Origin: Roseburia sp. 1XD42-34
GTDB taxonomy: Bacteria > Bacillota > Bacilli > Bacillales > Amphibacillaceae
Assembly: GCF_009917385.1 (NCBI RefSeq)
Contig: NZ_QWLJ01000009.1
Location: 1-64,000, forward strand
Direction of reading: 5' to 3'
Length of the DNA: 64,000 nucleotides
Part shown: positions 17,832 through 26,318 of the stretch, piece after piece
Position numbering within the stretch: position 1 is the first letter of the stretch
Layout of the letters: the number at the start of each line of letters is the position of its first letter
Position numbers and translations under genes: made by a program
Notes under the pieces: generated by a model
What the model saw: the letters and a program-made list of their open reading frames with translations, nothing else
Told to the model about the DNA's origin: nothing
Databases searched by the model: none

Positions 17832-19037
17832 ATGGGGTTAAAAATTGTATTTCCCATTTGCTGTGAGATTGATATCCACAAAACCTTTGTTGTTGCTTGT
17901 GTTACATCCGTAAAACAAAAAAGGAGTAACTACTTACAAACGCCGTTGCTTTTCTACCTTCACAAAAGGACTTAGAGAGTTGTCACAAGTCACAAAGGCT
18001 TTGTGAAACGGACTGTAAAGTTGTCTGTATGGAATCTACTGGGAAGTATTGGATCCCGAGTTTAATGTACTAGAATATTCGTACAATATCACACTTGCAC
18101 ACCCTAAATACGTCAAGGCTATCCGTGGTAAAAAGACTGATAAGAAAGGCGCCAAATGGATTGCTGATTTATTTAAACATGATCTTATAGCCGGAAGCTG
18201 TATGCCTCCTTTAGCTATTTATAATTGCGTGATCTCATGCGTTATCGATTTAAATTGACTCATTTTACATCCAGCGAAAAGAATCAATTTCAAAACAGTT
18301 TAACCGTTTCGAACATCCAAATTGCCAGTTGTTTTGAGATACCTTTGGAAAAAGCTCGATGAATATTGTCGGGAAACTGTTGGAAGATCCGACTAACTCC
18401 AATTTTAAAATTGAACCACTTATTCATGGTTCGATGAAAGGCAAAATTTCTGATTTAAAGTTTGCTATCGATGGTTTTATTACTCCTGAACAAGCTAGGA
18501 AGTTATCTGTTATTAAGCAGCATTACGAAAACCTTAAAGCATGTAAAGCTGATCTTGAAAAGCTGATACTTTCTCTTGCCGAACCCTACACAGAAGAGAT
18601 TAGCTTGATCTTAACTGTTCCGTCCTTTAAGAACACCTTCTCTTCTATTGCCGTGGTTTCTGAGATAGGTGTCCATTATGGAAGTGTTCCCGACAGCTAA
18701 ACATCTATGTTCCTGGGCAGGGCTAACACCTACGAAGAACAAAAGTACTGGCAAGAAATAGTCAGTAAGAATTTGGAGAGCAGGGGTATATATCAAGCCC
18801 CTTTTGGTACAGTGTGTTACCGCTGTAGTCAAAATCGATAAACATCCCGCGAAACGGCTATTTGAGTAAGTTACTTGTACTTGAGGTATCATTTTGAAGC
18901 CTTGAGATTTGGCTAACAAGATTGCTTGTTCAAACGTAATTTCTCGATGAACTGGAAGAACATCCGATTTTTTATATAACTTGGGATTATATGGTTCTTT
19001 TTTCTTCAAAATGTGGTAATTTGCTGTTAATAGCGAA
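17832..19037 (+). mobile_element. IS110-family insertion sequence relic with an inverted 3' end
   Basis: The plus strand carries, in several frames, a transposase of the DEDD (IS110) type. From 17832 it reads MGLKIVFPICCEIDIHKTF; later come MESTGKYWIP, then AHPKYVKAIRGKKTDKKGAK, then HGSMKGKISDLK with PSFKNTF, ending around DKHPAK near 18851. At least three frameshifts are needed, and the catalytic Asp in the usual DKKDA motif is Gly (DKKGA). The C-terminal part of the same protein (ILKKKEPYNPKLYKKSDVLP and AILLAKSQGF) is on the minus strand at about 18890-19037. Thus the end of the element has been inverted, with loss of about 30 codons between. No terminal repeats are expected for IS110. 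Inactive. Confidence 0.85.
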
Positions 19038-19237
19038 GTTTATAATTCCGAGTATTCCAACACGGTTAACTTTTACAGATCTATTAATTGAGGGCATGAT
19101 TTTCACCTTTCCAATATTTTAAGGTTATGAATTTTTTGTGCTACATGTGTCTAGATTGATAAATTAGGCGTGAGACGCACCCATTTAATCCTTCTTACAT
19201 AGATTAGTATAGGTTTTTATGTGAAGGAGGAAGGTTT

Positions 19238-19687
19238 ATGTACAATTACAGGTATCCTTACTACCCCAATGATGAAAGTTACTATAGACAACAACAGCTT
19301 ATTAGTGATATAGAAAAAGCAATTAATGGGCAGTATAGCGCAATAAGTTGTTATGAAAGATTGGCTAGGATGGCGCCAACAATGACTGAAAGGGAGCAAA
19401 TACAAGAAATAAGGCAGGATGAAGTAAGACATTATCAACAATTTGTTGCTATATATGCCAACTTAACTGGTAAACAGCCACAACCAAAAATTGTTGAGGA
19501 ATGCCCAAACAATTATTTAGAAGGGTTAGAATTTGCATTACAAGATGAACAAAAAACTACTGACTTCTATTTAAATATTTCTGATGAAGCAACAACACCG
19601 CAAATTAAAAGAACCTTTAGACGAGCTGCCGCAGATGAGCAAAACCATGCAGTGTGGTTTTTATATTATTACGTGAAAAATAGATGA
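19238..19687 (+). CDS. Ferritin-like (rubrerythrin-type) domain protein, probably spore-associated
   Basis: 149 residues. A Tyr-rich N-terminus (MYNYRYPYYPNDESYY) is followed by a four-helix ferritin-like domain. Metal-ligand-type motifs are present: a Glu in ISCYERLA, DEVRHYQ, DEQKTTDF and ADEQNHAVW. Family members bind a di-metal centre; the Tyr-rich head is typical of Bacillus coat or coat-associated proteins, so a sporulation role is possible but unproven. The start ATG follows GAAGGAGGAAGG. A broken paralogue lies at 22945-23146. Confidence 0.75.
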   Translation: MYNYRYPYYPNDESYYRQQQLISDIEKAINGQYSAISCYERLARMAPTMTEREQIQEIRQDEVRHYQQFVAIYANLTGKQPQPKIVEECPNNYLEGLEFALQDEQKTTDFYLNISDEATTPQIKRTFRRAAADEQNHAVWFLYYYVKNR

Positions 19688-19819
19688 AATGAGGGCATTT
19701 CAAATAAAGATTTGTAATAGAGTATATTTTTATGATATTGAAGTAAACGAAAATAAGCCCCTCTTGGTTGCTAGTGACAACTCAAAAGTTGAAGTTCTTA
19801 TAAACAGAAATGCTTTCTT

Positions 19820-19855
19820 AACTTAAAAATAAAAACCGGGTGTTCCTAACCCGGT
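19820..19855 (-). terminator. Terminator of the DUF3231 gene
   Basis: On the minus strand ACCGGGT (19855-19849) pairs with ACCCGGT (19841-19835), followed by TTTTTATTTTTA. It directly follows the stop codon at 19856. Confidence 0.85.
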
Positions 19856-20371
19856 CTATTCATGCTTGTTTTGCGTCTTTAGATGTAGTGGAGGAGGTAG
19901 TAACCAACCTTTCTCCTTGTTTAGATGTAGTACTTTTACTCCAAATTGAGCCTTTTTCATGTGAAATTGCCCATACATCATACCTATATCTTCACGAATG
20001 GATTGTCCAATAATGGCACTGCAGACGACAAGCCCTTTACTTATATCTGCTGATAAAATAGCTGCGATTTCTACATCATTAAAACGTGCACCCACTGGGA
20101 TTTCTTCTAGATTAGCTTCTGGTCGTTCTGGTGGTGTAGGAGGAAGAGCTATTCCGTTTGCTTTTAATAAATTTTCAATTTCTTGATTTTCAATTTTAAT
20201 ACCTTGGATCCCCTCTTTAATAAGTTTCTTTAAATCTCCATCACCAGCATGATTGTAGAATCCTTGATAAAGATCAATCATCCCGTTATTTGCTAAAAGA
20301 TGCGACCATGTTAAATAGACTTCTCCATAATGCATCGGTTCTTCTGTAGGGTTACCACTTAAAATTCCCAT
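19856..20371 (-). CDS. DUF3231 family protein
   Basis: 171 residues, soluble, mostly helical, with the DUF3231 layout seen in many Bacillaceae (MHYGEVYLTWSHLL, FYNHAGDGDLKK, PPTPPERPE linker, FNDVEIAAILSADI). These proteins are short or double ferritin-like units often linked to sporulation; the biochemical function is not known. The start ATG has TAAGGAGTGAAG upstream. Its neighbour at 19238 is also ferritin-like, so the two may belong to one spore-related module. Confidence 0.8.
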   Translation of the reverse strand: MGILSGNPTEEPMHYGEVYLTWSHLLANNGMIDLYQGFYNHAGDGDLKKLIKEGIQGIKIENQEIENLLKANGIALPPTPPERPEANLEEIPVGARFNDVEIAAILSADISKGLVVCSAIIGQSIREDIGMMYGQFHMKKAQFGVKVLHLNKEKGWLLPPPLHLKTQNKHE

Positions 20372-20962
20372 AACTTCACTCCTTAGATAGTTTAATCAGT
20401 CTTAGTGTGTATATGTTTAACAGAACTATTCAAGGTTTGAGAATGTTTTTGTTATTTTATCCAAATATCACAACTATGAATTTATAAAGGAAAGTGTTGT
20501 CCAAGCGATACTTATGTATTTCTGCTGTTTATGAATACAGTCTATTTTGGCGTAAAAAAACACTTTAATCCAACAGTTAGAGCATTGTTAACTGCCAATA
20601 ACAGACTGAGAGTTTACTTCTTTGTGTCTATGTTCTTCTCAGTTTTAAATATCCACTACTTTGCAGGAATTGATTGGATAATTCTGAATAGGTTTTTCTC
20701 TGTTTCGTTTTCTCTAGCTACTACTTCGATTTTGATAACTTCAAGAGAATCAGCATAATATCTTTAAAAAAGTCACTGACTTATTTTAATATACTCGTAG
20801 CATTATAAAGCACTATATAAATCCTTATTGTCAAGCAATTCGTATCTGTCACTTTATCTGACTTATATTTTACGGATTTTTTTCTTTTTGGTAAAAAGTG
20901 TCTGTTTTAAAACGCAATTCGCCCGCATATAATAAGAACATACATTCTTAAAAGGTGATAAA
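20372..20962. other. Intergenic stretch without a supportable gene
   Basis: A frame at 20531-20758 has no ribosome site. A TATAAT-like box (CATATAATAAG, near 20924) lies just upstream of the gene at 20963 but has no matching -35. Otherwise A+T-rich and featureless. Confidence 0.45.
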
Positions 20963-21346
20963 ATGGACCAATCACTAAAACAACTCGCCGCAGACTTTAT
21001 AGCCATGCCTCTCGCTAAAGCTGCGTTTAAACATGATCAACAATATTTTGATGGCCTCCACGACCCTGATTTCTACCTGGATTTTACTGACGAAGCTGTC
21101 AGACTTATTGAAATGGATTTAGCTGCTACTAAAAAACAGTTATACAGCAAGTACCATCTGGATATTAAGCGGATCGGTAAAACTACATATAAGTGGAAGT
21201 ACAAAAACAAATCTGGTGTATGGAGGTATACGCCAGAGCAATTAAAAGATATGACCGTAAGAGTATGTAAAAAGTATTTGTTTAAGGCTGTTGGATTTGA
21301 GCAAAAGAGAGCAAGTTATATGAAATTTGTGCCACCTGATGTTTAA
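20963..21346 (+). CDS. Hypothetical protein
   Basis: 127-residue soluble, basic, probably helical protein that I do not recognise. It has no signal peptide or membrane segment. The C-terminal half is rich in Lys, Tyr and Trp (TTYKWKYKNKSGVWRYT), which could suit nucleic-acid or wall binding, but this is only composition. The start ATG has AAAAGGTGATAAA upstream, a good site. It lies inside the eroded accessory region after tRNA-Val. Confidence 0.65.
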   Translation: MDQSLKQLAADFIAMPLAKAAFKHDQQYFDGLHDPDFYLDFTDEAVRLIEMDLAATKKQLYSKYHLDIKRIGKTTYKWKYKNKSGVWRYTPEQLKDMTVRVCKKYLFKAVGFEQKRASYMKFVPPDV

Positions 21347-21402
21347 GCATGATGATATTATTACTCACCCTCAATATGTTCAATAACACCGTTTAAGTTA
21401 AA

Positions 21403-21561
21403 CTATATAAATATATTGGTAGATAAGAAGTTGCCACCAGCTATTAGAGATCCTATAACGCTTGCGAATAAGTTCAAATCACTATTAAATGTAAAAACTA
21501 GATACACAGGTATACCAACAGTACCTACACCTAAAATCCTTCGTATAGAATTTGTACCCAT
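21403..21561 (-). CDS. Small hydrophobic protein (52 residues)
   Basis: Not recognised. It reads MGTNSIRRILGVGTVG and then a hydrophobic stretch (IPVYLVFTF), with a second hydrophobic part (LFASVIGSLIAGG). This could form one hairpin of membrane helices. The start ATG at 21561 has AAAAAGGAGC upstream with suitable spacing, which is the main reason to call it. It may be a remnant of a mobile element. Confidence 0.5.
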   Translation of the reverse strand: MGTNSIRRILGVGTVGIPVYLVFTFNSDLNLFASVIGSLIAGGNFLSTNIFI

Positions 21562-21761
21562 GTTAATAAGCTCCTTTTTCATCTAATTATACCCTTGCAT
21601 TTTTTGTTTACCGCAAAGTCCCTTCTACCCATAGCTCATTTCAGTTATAGTTACAGGAGGTGGTTTTATGGAGGAAAAAGAAAAAGCCCTGCTCCTTTTT
21701 TAGGATTAGATTTTTAGCACAATTCTCTTAGTAAAAGCATACACTACATTATAAAGTTACT

Positions 21762-21802
21762 TATAAAAAGCCCCCACTAACATGAGGGCTACTCGTTTTT
21801 TA
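21762..21802. terminator. Bidirectional terminator
   Basis: AGCCCCC (21769-21775) pairs with GAGGGCT (21784-21790) with one G-T. TTTTTT follows on the + side and TTTTTATAA on the minus side. It closes the Cys-rich gene at 21813 on the minus strand. Confidence 0.75.
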
Positions 21803-21812
21803 TAAGTCTAAT

Positions 21813-22007
21813 TTAATAATGCCAACAGCAACAGTAACAATAATATTTCTTTTCAGTCATCTTTTTACAAGGTTTAAAACAATCGTGACTGTCATAGTCA
21901 TAGCAATCTTTCTTTTTACAATGGAAACAGTCACAAGGTCGTTTCTTTTTACAGCTATCAAAACAATGACAATAGCGTTTCTTTTTATTGGAGTAATTAT
22001 AGCACAT
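21813..22007 (-). CDS. Cysteine-rich mini-protein (64 residues, 14 Cys)
   Basis: A very unusual composition: 14 cysteines, 12 Lys, 8 Tyr and 3 His in 64 residues. CHCFDSC, CDCFHC and the C-terminal YCYCCCWHY are the densest parts, spaced by KKK runs. No signal peptide. The ribosome site GAAGGGAGG stands 6 nt before the ATG at 22007 and a terminator follows the stop, so this is a complete transcription unit and not a chance frame. Cys/Tyr/Lys-rich small proteins are common in Bacillus spore coats, where they cross-link; metal binding is another option. No family assignment. Confidence 0.7.
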   Translation of the reverse strand: MCYNYSNKKKRYCHCFDSCKKKRPCDCFHCKKKDCYDYDSHDCFKPCKKMTEKKYYCYCCCWHY

Positions 22008-22139
22008 AATAATCCTCCCTTCCTCTTACTTCATAGTATGATTATGGAACGAAGGTGATTGGACAGGTTTCATAGTAAAAAAATATATCATAATCTTTGT
22101 CTTTGATAGCAATTTTTTCTACGGGACATATTTTTAATT

Positions 22140-22220
22140 ATTCCAGACATACTATTAGGGAAGCTACAACGACTGTAGATTCCCTTCCGTAGTCCCATTC
22201 ACTAAGGATGGGGCTTTTTA
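22140..22220 (+). ncRNA. Candidate small RNA ending in an orphan terminator
   Basis: Two stacked hairpins, GGGAAGCTACA/TGTAGATTCCC (22158-22184) and AGTCCCAT/ATGGGGCT (22191-22215), the second followed by TTTTTT. No protein frame leads into them on the + strand. A weak promoter match (TTGATA, 18 nt, CATATT at 22103-22132) lies upstream. This could be an sRNA of about 80 nt, or only a terminator left over from a lost gene. Confidence 0.35.
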
Positions 22221-22528
22221 ATATAGTACATGTATGATTTAACGCACCCAACATACCAAATAGTATTCGAGCAGATCTCCCTGGATCACATTATAGCTAT
22301 TTCCTATAACAAGCTTGCGATTGACTTACTTGTAGCCAATTTGCTAATTTTTACCCAATTACTTTCTGACCAACAGAAAAGGGTTTTGATTTGTCTGTTT
22401 TTCTAAATCCACTACGCACCTCTCCTTTAAACACTAATTTTTACTTTTGTTTATTAATTGTTGATTGTTTTTTGTATAATGTACCTATTTTGTAAATATA
22501 CTCCATAAATTATAAGGAGGAATAATTT

Positions 22529-22567
22529 GTGAATGGCACTTTAAAAGAAGGGAAGGAAGAGCTATGA
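22529..22567 (+). CDS. Possible 12-residue leader peptide
   Basis: A GTG at 22529 with TAAGGAGG upstream opens a 12-codon frame (NGTLKEGKEEL) whose TGA at 22565-22567 overlaps the ATG at 22564 of the next gene. The coding sequence itself supplies the next gene's ribosome site (GGAAGGAAGAG). This arrangement suggests translational coupling, but it may be an eroded gene start. Confidence 0.35.
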   Translation: MNGTLKEGKEEL

Positions 22568-22734
22568 AAGTATGGTTTAATAATGAATATTTTATTGAAG
22601 AAAAGCCTTACAATGGAAACTTACATAAATTCATGATTATGCAACATGATAAACATATAGAAACTATTATTCCAGCTGATCTTAATGATCAAGAGCAAAT
22701 TATAGATTATTTTGATAGTGACAGTAAAGATTAA
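22564..22734 (+). CDS. Small hypothetical protein (56 residues)
   Basis: Begins MKVWFNNEYFIEEKPY and ends in an acidic tail (DYFDSDSKD). It is soluble, acidic and not recognised. The ATG at 22564 has GGAAGGAAG upstream, within a putative leader frame that overlaps it. A stretch resembling a promoter (TATAATGTACC) lies near 22476. Too short to assign. Confidence 0.5.
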   Translation: MKVWFNNEYFIEEKPYNGNLHKFMIMQHDKHIETIIPADLNDQEQIIDYFDSDSKD

Positions 22735-22754
22735 ACTTGTATGTAAATATGGAA

Positions 22755-22880
22755 CTAACTTTTATCATTTACCAGCTCCTTCTTTTTCAGCCTTTCAACT
22801 AAGAGTAGGCTTATGATAGCTTGATGTGCACTACGTTTTGGACGAAACCCAAAACTATTGCTCAATTGCAGCAGTTCGTT
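22755..22880 (-). pseudogene. Fragment of a group II intron-type reverse transcriptase
   Basis: On the minus strand NELLQLSNSFGFRPKRSAHQ is read, then AIISLLLVERLKKKELVND and a stop. SFGFRPKRSAHQAI matches the conserved block after the first RT motif of intron-encoded proteins (compare SSFGFRNSRNAHQAI at 62930). Nothing else of the RT or of intron RNA is visible. Identification rests on this block only. Confidence 0.45.
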
Positions 22881-22944
22881 TAAAATGTTTAATTTGTGGT
22901 TTGTTACTTTATCAGAAATATCTAAATAGAAGTCAGTAGTTTTT

Positions 22945-23146
22945 TATTACGGATATCATATTTCCAAAAGATGAAAATCATCTTAGTCAACAACAGTTTA
23001 TTAGTGATTCGAAAAAACGATTGATAGGAAATATAGTGCCATAAGTTGTTACGAAAAATTAGTTAGAATGTCATCAAAAATGGACAGTCGGGAGAAAACA
23101 CAAGAAATAGGGCCGGATGAAATAAAATATTACCAACAATCCCTCC
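22945..23146 (+). pseudogene. Broken paralogue of the ferritin-like gene at 19238
   Basis: Clear similarity at DNA and protein level: SQQQFISD, YSAISCYEKLVRM, DSREKTQEIG and DEIKYYQQ correspond to RQQQLISD, YSAISCYERLARM, TEREQIQEIR and DEVRHYQQ of the intact gene. It has no start, at least one frame shift near the ISDSKK region, and stops after YYQQS, so the second half is missing. Confidence 0.8.
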
Positions 23147-23172
23147 TAGATAGTCCCGTGTCTGCGCTGCAA

Positions 23173-23202
23173 TTATAAAAAGCCTCCGGTATGAAGGCTT
23201 TG
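23173..23202 (-). terminator. Terminator of the YitT-type gene
   Basis: On the minus strand AAAGCCT and AGGCTTT pair around an 8-nt loop and are followed by TTTTATAATT. Confidence 0.75.
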
Positions 23203-23205
23203 ACC

Positions 23206-24057
23206 CTAACTATAGTTAGTATTACTGCTTACAAACCCTAATTTTCCACCAACTACCTCTTTTACCTCATGAATTACAACAAAGGCATTTGGGTCAATGG
23301 TTTGCACTCTTTTTTTAATTTTTAAAAGCTCAGTCTTTTTAATTACGGTGTAGATGATTCTTTTATCTTTATTCACATAGTATCCATATCCATAATAAAT
23401 CGTTGCGGCGTTACCAAATTCTTTTGTAATCGATGTTGAGATGTTTTCGTATTTATCAGACATAATGGTAATTGCTTTTTTGTTCTGGAAACCTCCAATT
23501 ACTTGATCTGCAATTTTGGTACATAAATAAACAAAAATAAAGCTATATAACATATTATTGATCCCAATAGTAAATATGAAACCTGCTATAATAGCACTAT
23601 CCATATAAAAAAGACTCTTTGAGAAACTATAACCTTTGGTGTAATTTAATAAATAGGCCAAAAGGGTTGTTCCCCCAGTAGACCCGTCAGCAATGAAAAT
23701 AAGAGCTAATCCTGCTCCCATTAATAACGCACCAAATACAATACCTAATAGCATATCTTCAATACCGAATGGAACATAACTCAGGATACCAAGAAATAAA
23801 GAACTCATAACAACACCCAATATGGTGTAAACTATAGTTTTTTTCATTAAAAATTTATAAGCTACGGCAATAAAAAAAAGATTAATGAGTAACGTACTAA
23901 TACTTGTAGGAACCTGAAATAAATAGTATAGAATTAGAGACATACCAATTGTACTTCCATCACCTAATCTATTCGGAATCACAAAAAACTGAACTGATGC
24001 AGCGATAAGGAAAGCACCAACAGTAATTAAAAGTACATCTCTTGTAAGATTTTTCAT
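23206..24057 (-). CDS. YitT-family membrane protein (DUF161 plus C-terminal DUF2179)
   Basis: 283 residues. Five or six membrane segments lie between 8 and 190; DGSTGGTTLLA near 125-135 is the characteristic membrane motif. A cytoplasmic C-terminal domain (about 205-275) of the DUF2179 type ends VVIHEVKEVVGG. Members are common in Bacillus in several copies; their substrate is unknown. The start ATG has GGGGGATATTTAT upstream. Transcribed from the promoter at 24132 and ended by the hairpin at 23173. Confidence 0.85.
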   Translation of the reverse strand: MKNLTRDVLLITVGAFLIAASVQFFVIPNRLGDGSTIGMSLILYYLFQVPTSISTLLINLFFIAVAYKFLMKKTIVYTILGVVMSSLFLGILSYVPFGIEDMLLGIVFGALLMGAGLALIFIADGSTGGTTLLAYLLNYTKGYSFSKSLFYMDSAIIAGFIFTIGINNMLYSFIFVYLCTKIADQVIGGFQNKKAITIMSDKYENISTSITKEFGNAATIYYGYGYYVNKDKRIIYTVIKKTELLKIKKRVQTIDPNAFVVIHEVKEVVGGKLGFVSSNTNYS

Positions 24058-24131
24058 ATAAATATCCCCCCAAGATAAAAAAGTTAAAAAGCTTTACCAA
24101 TTGACTAGTAAAACGTTAAAGCAACTTAATG

Positions 24132-24160
24132 ATTATAGTAACCTCTTGTATTAAAGTCAA
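24132..24160 (-). promoter_or_regulatory. Sigma-A promoter of the YitT-type gene
   Basis: On the minus strand TTGACT, 17-nt spacer, TATAAT; about 75 nt upstream of the ATG. Confidence 0.75.
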
Positions 24161-24621
24161 CACCCTATAAAATATTTAGATTTCACAAATAAATTTAAAA
24201 CACTTATTTCTTATTAGAAGTGGAATATAATGAAAAGTATACTCTAAGAAAATTCTAACAAACCGAAACAGACTCCAAAAAAAATAAATCGCAAAAAATT
24301 TATTAGTAGTTAATTTAAATAAAAGCAGTTGAGGTAAGAAAAAGGGTGGTAATCTAATATATGAGACAAACATATCCTATTACGCTAACTGTCAAAAAGC
24401 ATTTTAAAGATCGCCATTACAATACTAAACAATAATAATCCCCCCAAAAGGAGCAGGCTTTATATTATTTTAAGCGATATTGTGTAAACTATAAAGGTTT
24501 CATGAATGTTCATTCATTTTAGTAGCCTTTCTTGATTGAAAAGCTTATTTTATACATTTATCAATATAGATTAAAAAACGCCACCTCCCCGTAACTCGTT
24601 TTGATTATGGTTACGAGAGGT

Positions 24622-24880
24622 AGTATAAAATTTGTTACTTTGGGATACCGATATAACGGAATAGCCACGTCCGGCTTAAGCGCCAGCAATTAGGCGACTT
24701 TACGAATCGCCCTCCGATAAGCCCTTATCGGTTCGCCTGTAAGAAGAAGGTCGACTAAAAACGGGCTTGCCGCCCGGACGTCGGTATACCCCAGTTTTAG
24801 TGGCATGATTCCTAAAACTTTAGTTGATTCTTCCCATTCCATTCGCTACGTTGCTAAACTGGCGTTCCGTGCCTTTGTTC
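24622..24880 (+). repeat. Family 1 dispersed repeat, long form (copy 1b)
   Basis: A full-length copy with the middle block GCCGACTAAAAACGGGCTTG and GTCGGTATAC. Its first 50 or so bases, from AGTATAAAATTTG through GATATAACGG to AGCCACGTCCG, are identical to those of copy 1d at 36464, so these two are the most recently related. The flanking gap 24161-25115 contains a shadow frame but no gene that I can support. Confidence 0.9.
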
Positions 24881-25115
24881 AAAATAGCCTTTTCTGCTTG
24901 CAAGCGTGGCTTAGTCAATAAATGGAAATAATTATGATTGATTATATAGCTAATCTGTTTTTATCGTAAGCTCTTCATTTAGGTTGAAGAAAATTTTTCT
25001 GAAACTGACATCGACACGCAAAATATAACATGTTAAAATATAAGAAAAATTCAAAAACTAACGTTAGAGACAAAATAATTATTTTTTGATCTGAATCTGA
25101 AAATGGGGGATGAGT

Positions 25116-25727
25116 ATGAAGAAATATGAGAAGGAATTTATCACATTTCCGGATGTGATGGTAATGCTCATTATTTTTGCTGCGATGTTAGCTCTTACAG
25201 TACCAAATCTTTATGACTGGAAAATCTGGATTGCGATAGGCATCGGAATGTTAATGTATGCAATTAGCGAATATATGATTCATCGTTTCTTATTTCATAT
25301 TAAAAAACCAAATAATCCATTCTTACTCCAATTAATTAAGCGGTTACATTACGATCATCATGTGGATCCTGATAATGTAAAGTTGCTTTTCTTACCGCTA
25401 TGGTTTAGTTTGCCAAATTTTATGATTTTAGCAGTCGTATGCTATGGCATTACCAGAAGCTTGGAGCTGACTATTGCTTTTATAACAGGAGTGATAGGAT
25501 ATTTTTTGTATTATGAATGGAAGCATTTTGTTGCTCATAAACCAATTCAACCAGCAACGAAGTTAGGAAAACAAATTAAAAAATCGCATCTTTGGCATCA
25601 TTACAAAAATGAAAATTATTGGTTTGGTGTGACGCATCGGGCTGTTGATAAAACTATGGGAACGTATCGCGACCATAAGGAAGTGGAAAAAAGTGATACA
25701 GCCAGAGACTTGGAAAAACGGGCGTAA
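25116..25727 (+). CDS. Fatty acid hydroxylase / sterol desaturase family protein
   Basis: 203-residue integral membrane di-iron enzyme. Three to four membrane helices (about 12-32, 37-55, 95-115, 118-140). The His clusters of the superfamily are present: HRFLFH near 57, HYDHH near 80, HFVAH and HLWHH near 145-172, and THRAVD. It hydroxylates an acyl chain or carotenoid in related proteins; the substrate is not known here. The ATG at 25116 is preferred because GGGGGA is correctly spaced for it; an in-frame ATG two codons upstream abuts that site. Confidence 0.85.
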   Translation: MKKYEKEFITFPDVMVMLIIFAAMLALTVPNLYDWKIWIAIGIGMLMYAISEYMIHRFLFHIKKPNNPFLLQLIKRLHYDHHVDPDNVKLLFLPLWFSLPNFMILAVVCYGITRSLELTIAFITGVIGYFLYYEWKHFVAHKPIQPATKLGKQIKKSHLWHHYKNENYWFGVTHRAVDKTMGTYRDHKEVEKSDTARDLEKRA

Positions 25728-26037
25728 ACTACTACCTATTATTTAGCACATGCATAGGATTTATTTGATCCCTGCTCTATCCATACTTAGTTATGTATTG
25801 CGTTTTTAGATTAATAAAGGAGCTAAGGGCATAATGAAACGATTAGCTTAAAGGTGAATGATGCGCTAAAATAACATGAAAATATAAGTAGTCAAAAGCG
25901 GGGGCAACATGGCTAGGATCCACAGTGTTTTTAGTACGAGGAAGCAGCTTCTCACGGAAAGTGAAGTATATTTCTAGAGCGGTTATTTGTACTATCCATC
26001 ATTTTTAAAGTTCGGATGTTGCTTTGATAAAGTGAAG

Positions 26038-26075
26038 CTTCAATCAGTGAGAGGTCTTCCTCCCACTGATTGAAG
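26038..26075. other. 17-bp inverted repeat in a gene-free stretch
   Basis: CTTCAATCAGTGAGAGG and CCTCCCACTGATTGAAG pair over 17 bp with one A-C mismatch around the loop TCTT. It lies in the gap 25728-26318, which has no gene. A second structured patch follows at 26124-26180 (CCACT-CGCGA-AGTGG, then GCTTGGATAG facing CTATCTGTCGCAAGC). There is no T tract. It could be the end of a vanished insertion sequence or a structured RNA. Confidence 0.6.
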
Positions 26076-26318
26076 AAGAACAAAGGCTACAACCTTTGAA
26101 ATATAATGAGAGCATAGAAGTTACCACTCGCGAAGTGGCTTGGATAGTCGTCGAGATTCTCCTATCTGTCGCAAGCCATTCTCACATACTACGCTGATAC
26201 TATAAAAAATAAAGCAGATCAAATAATAATAACGTCTTAAAAGAAGGCAATAGTTAGACTCGATTATTTTAGGCGTTTTGGGTACTAATACTTTTACCCT
26301 GTAATTGCTGTAACTAGT

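Noticed and set aside
18611..19009. 132-residue minus-strand protein
   Set aside because: Its first third is the inverted C-terminus of the IS110 transposase and the rest is antisense to the + strand part; not a gene.
20531..20758. 75-codon hydrophobic frame
   Set aside because: No ribosome site before the ATG and no recognisable family.
21819..22058. 79-codon frame on the + strand opposite the Cys-rich gene
   Set aside because: It is the shadow of the minus-strand gene, which has the ribosome site and terminator.
24176..24373. 65-codon minus-strand frame upstream of the YitT-type gene
   Set aside because: No ribosome site and no family; A+T-rich hydrophobic chance frame upstream of a clear promoter.
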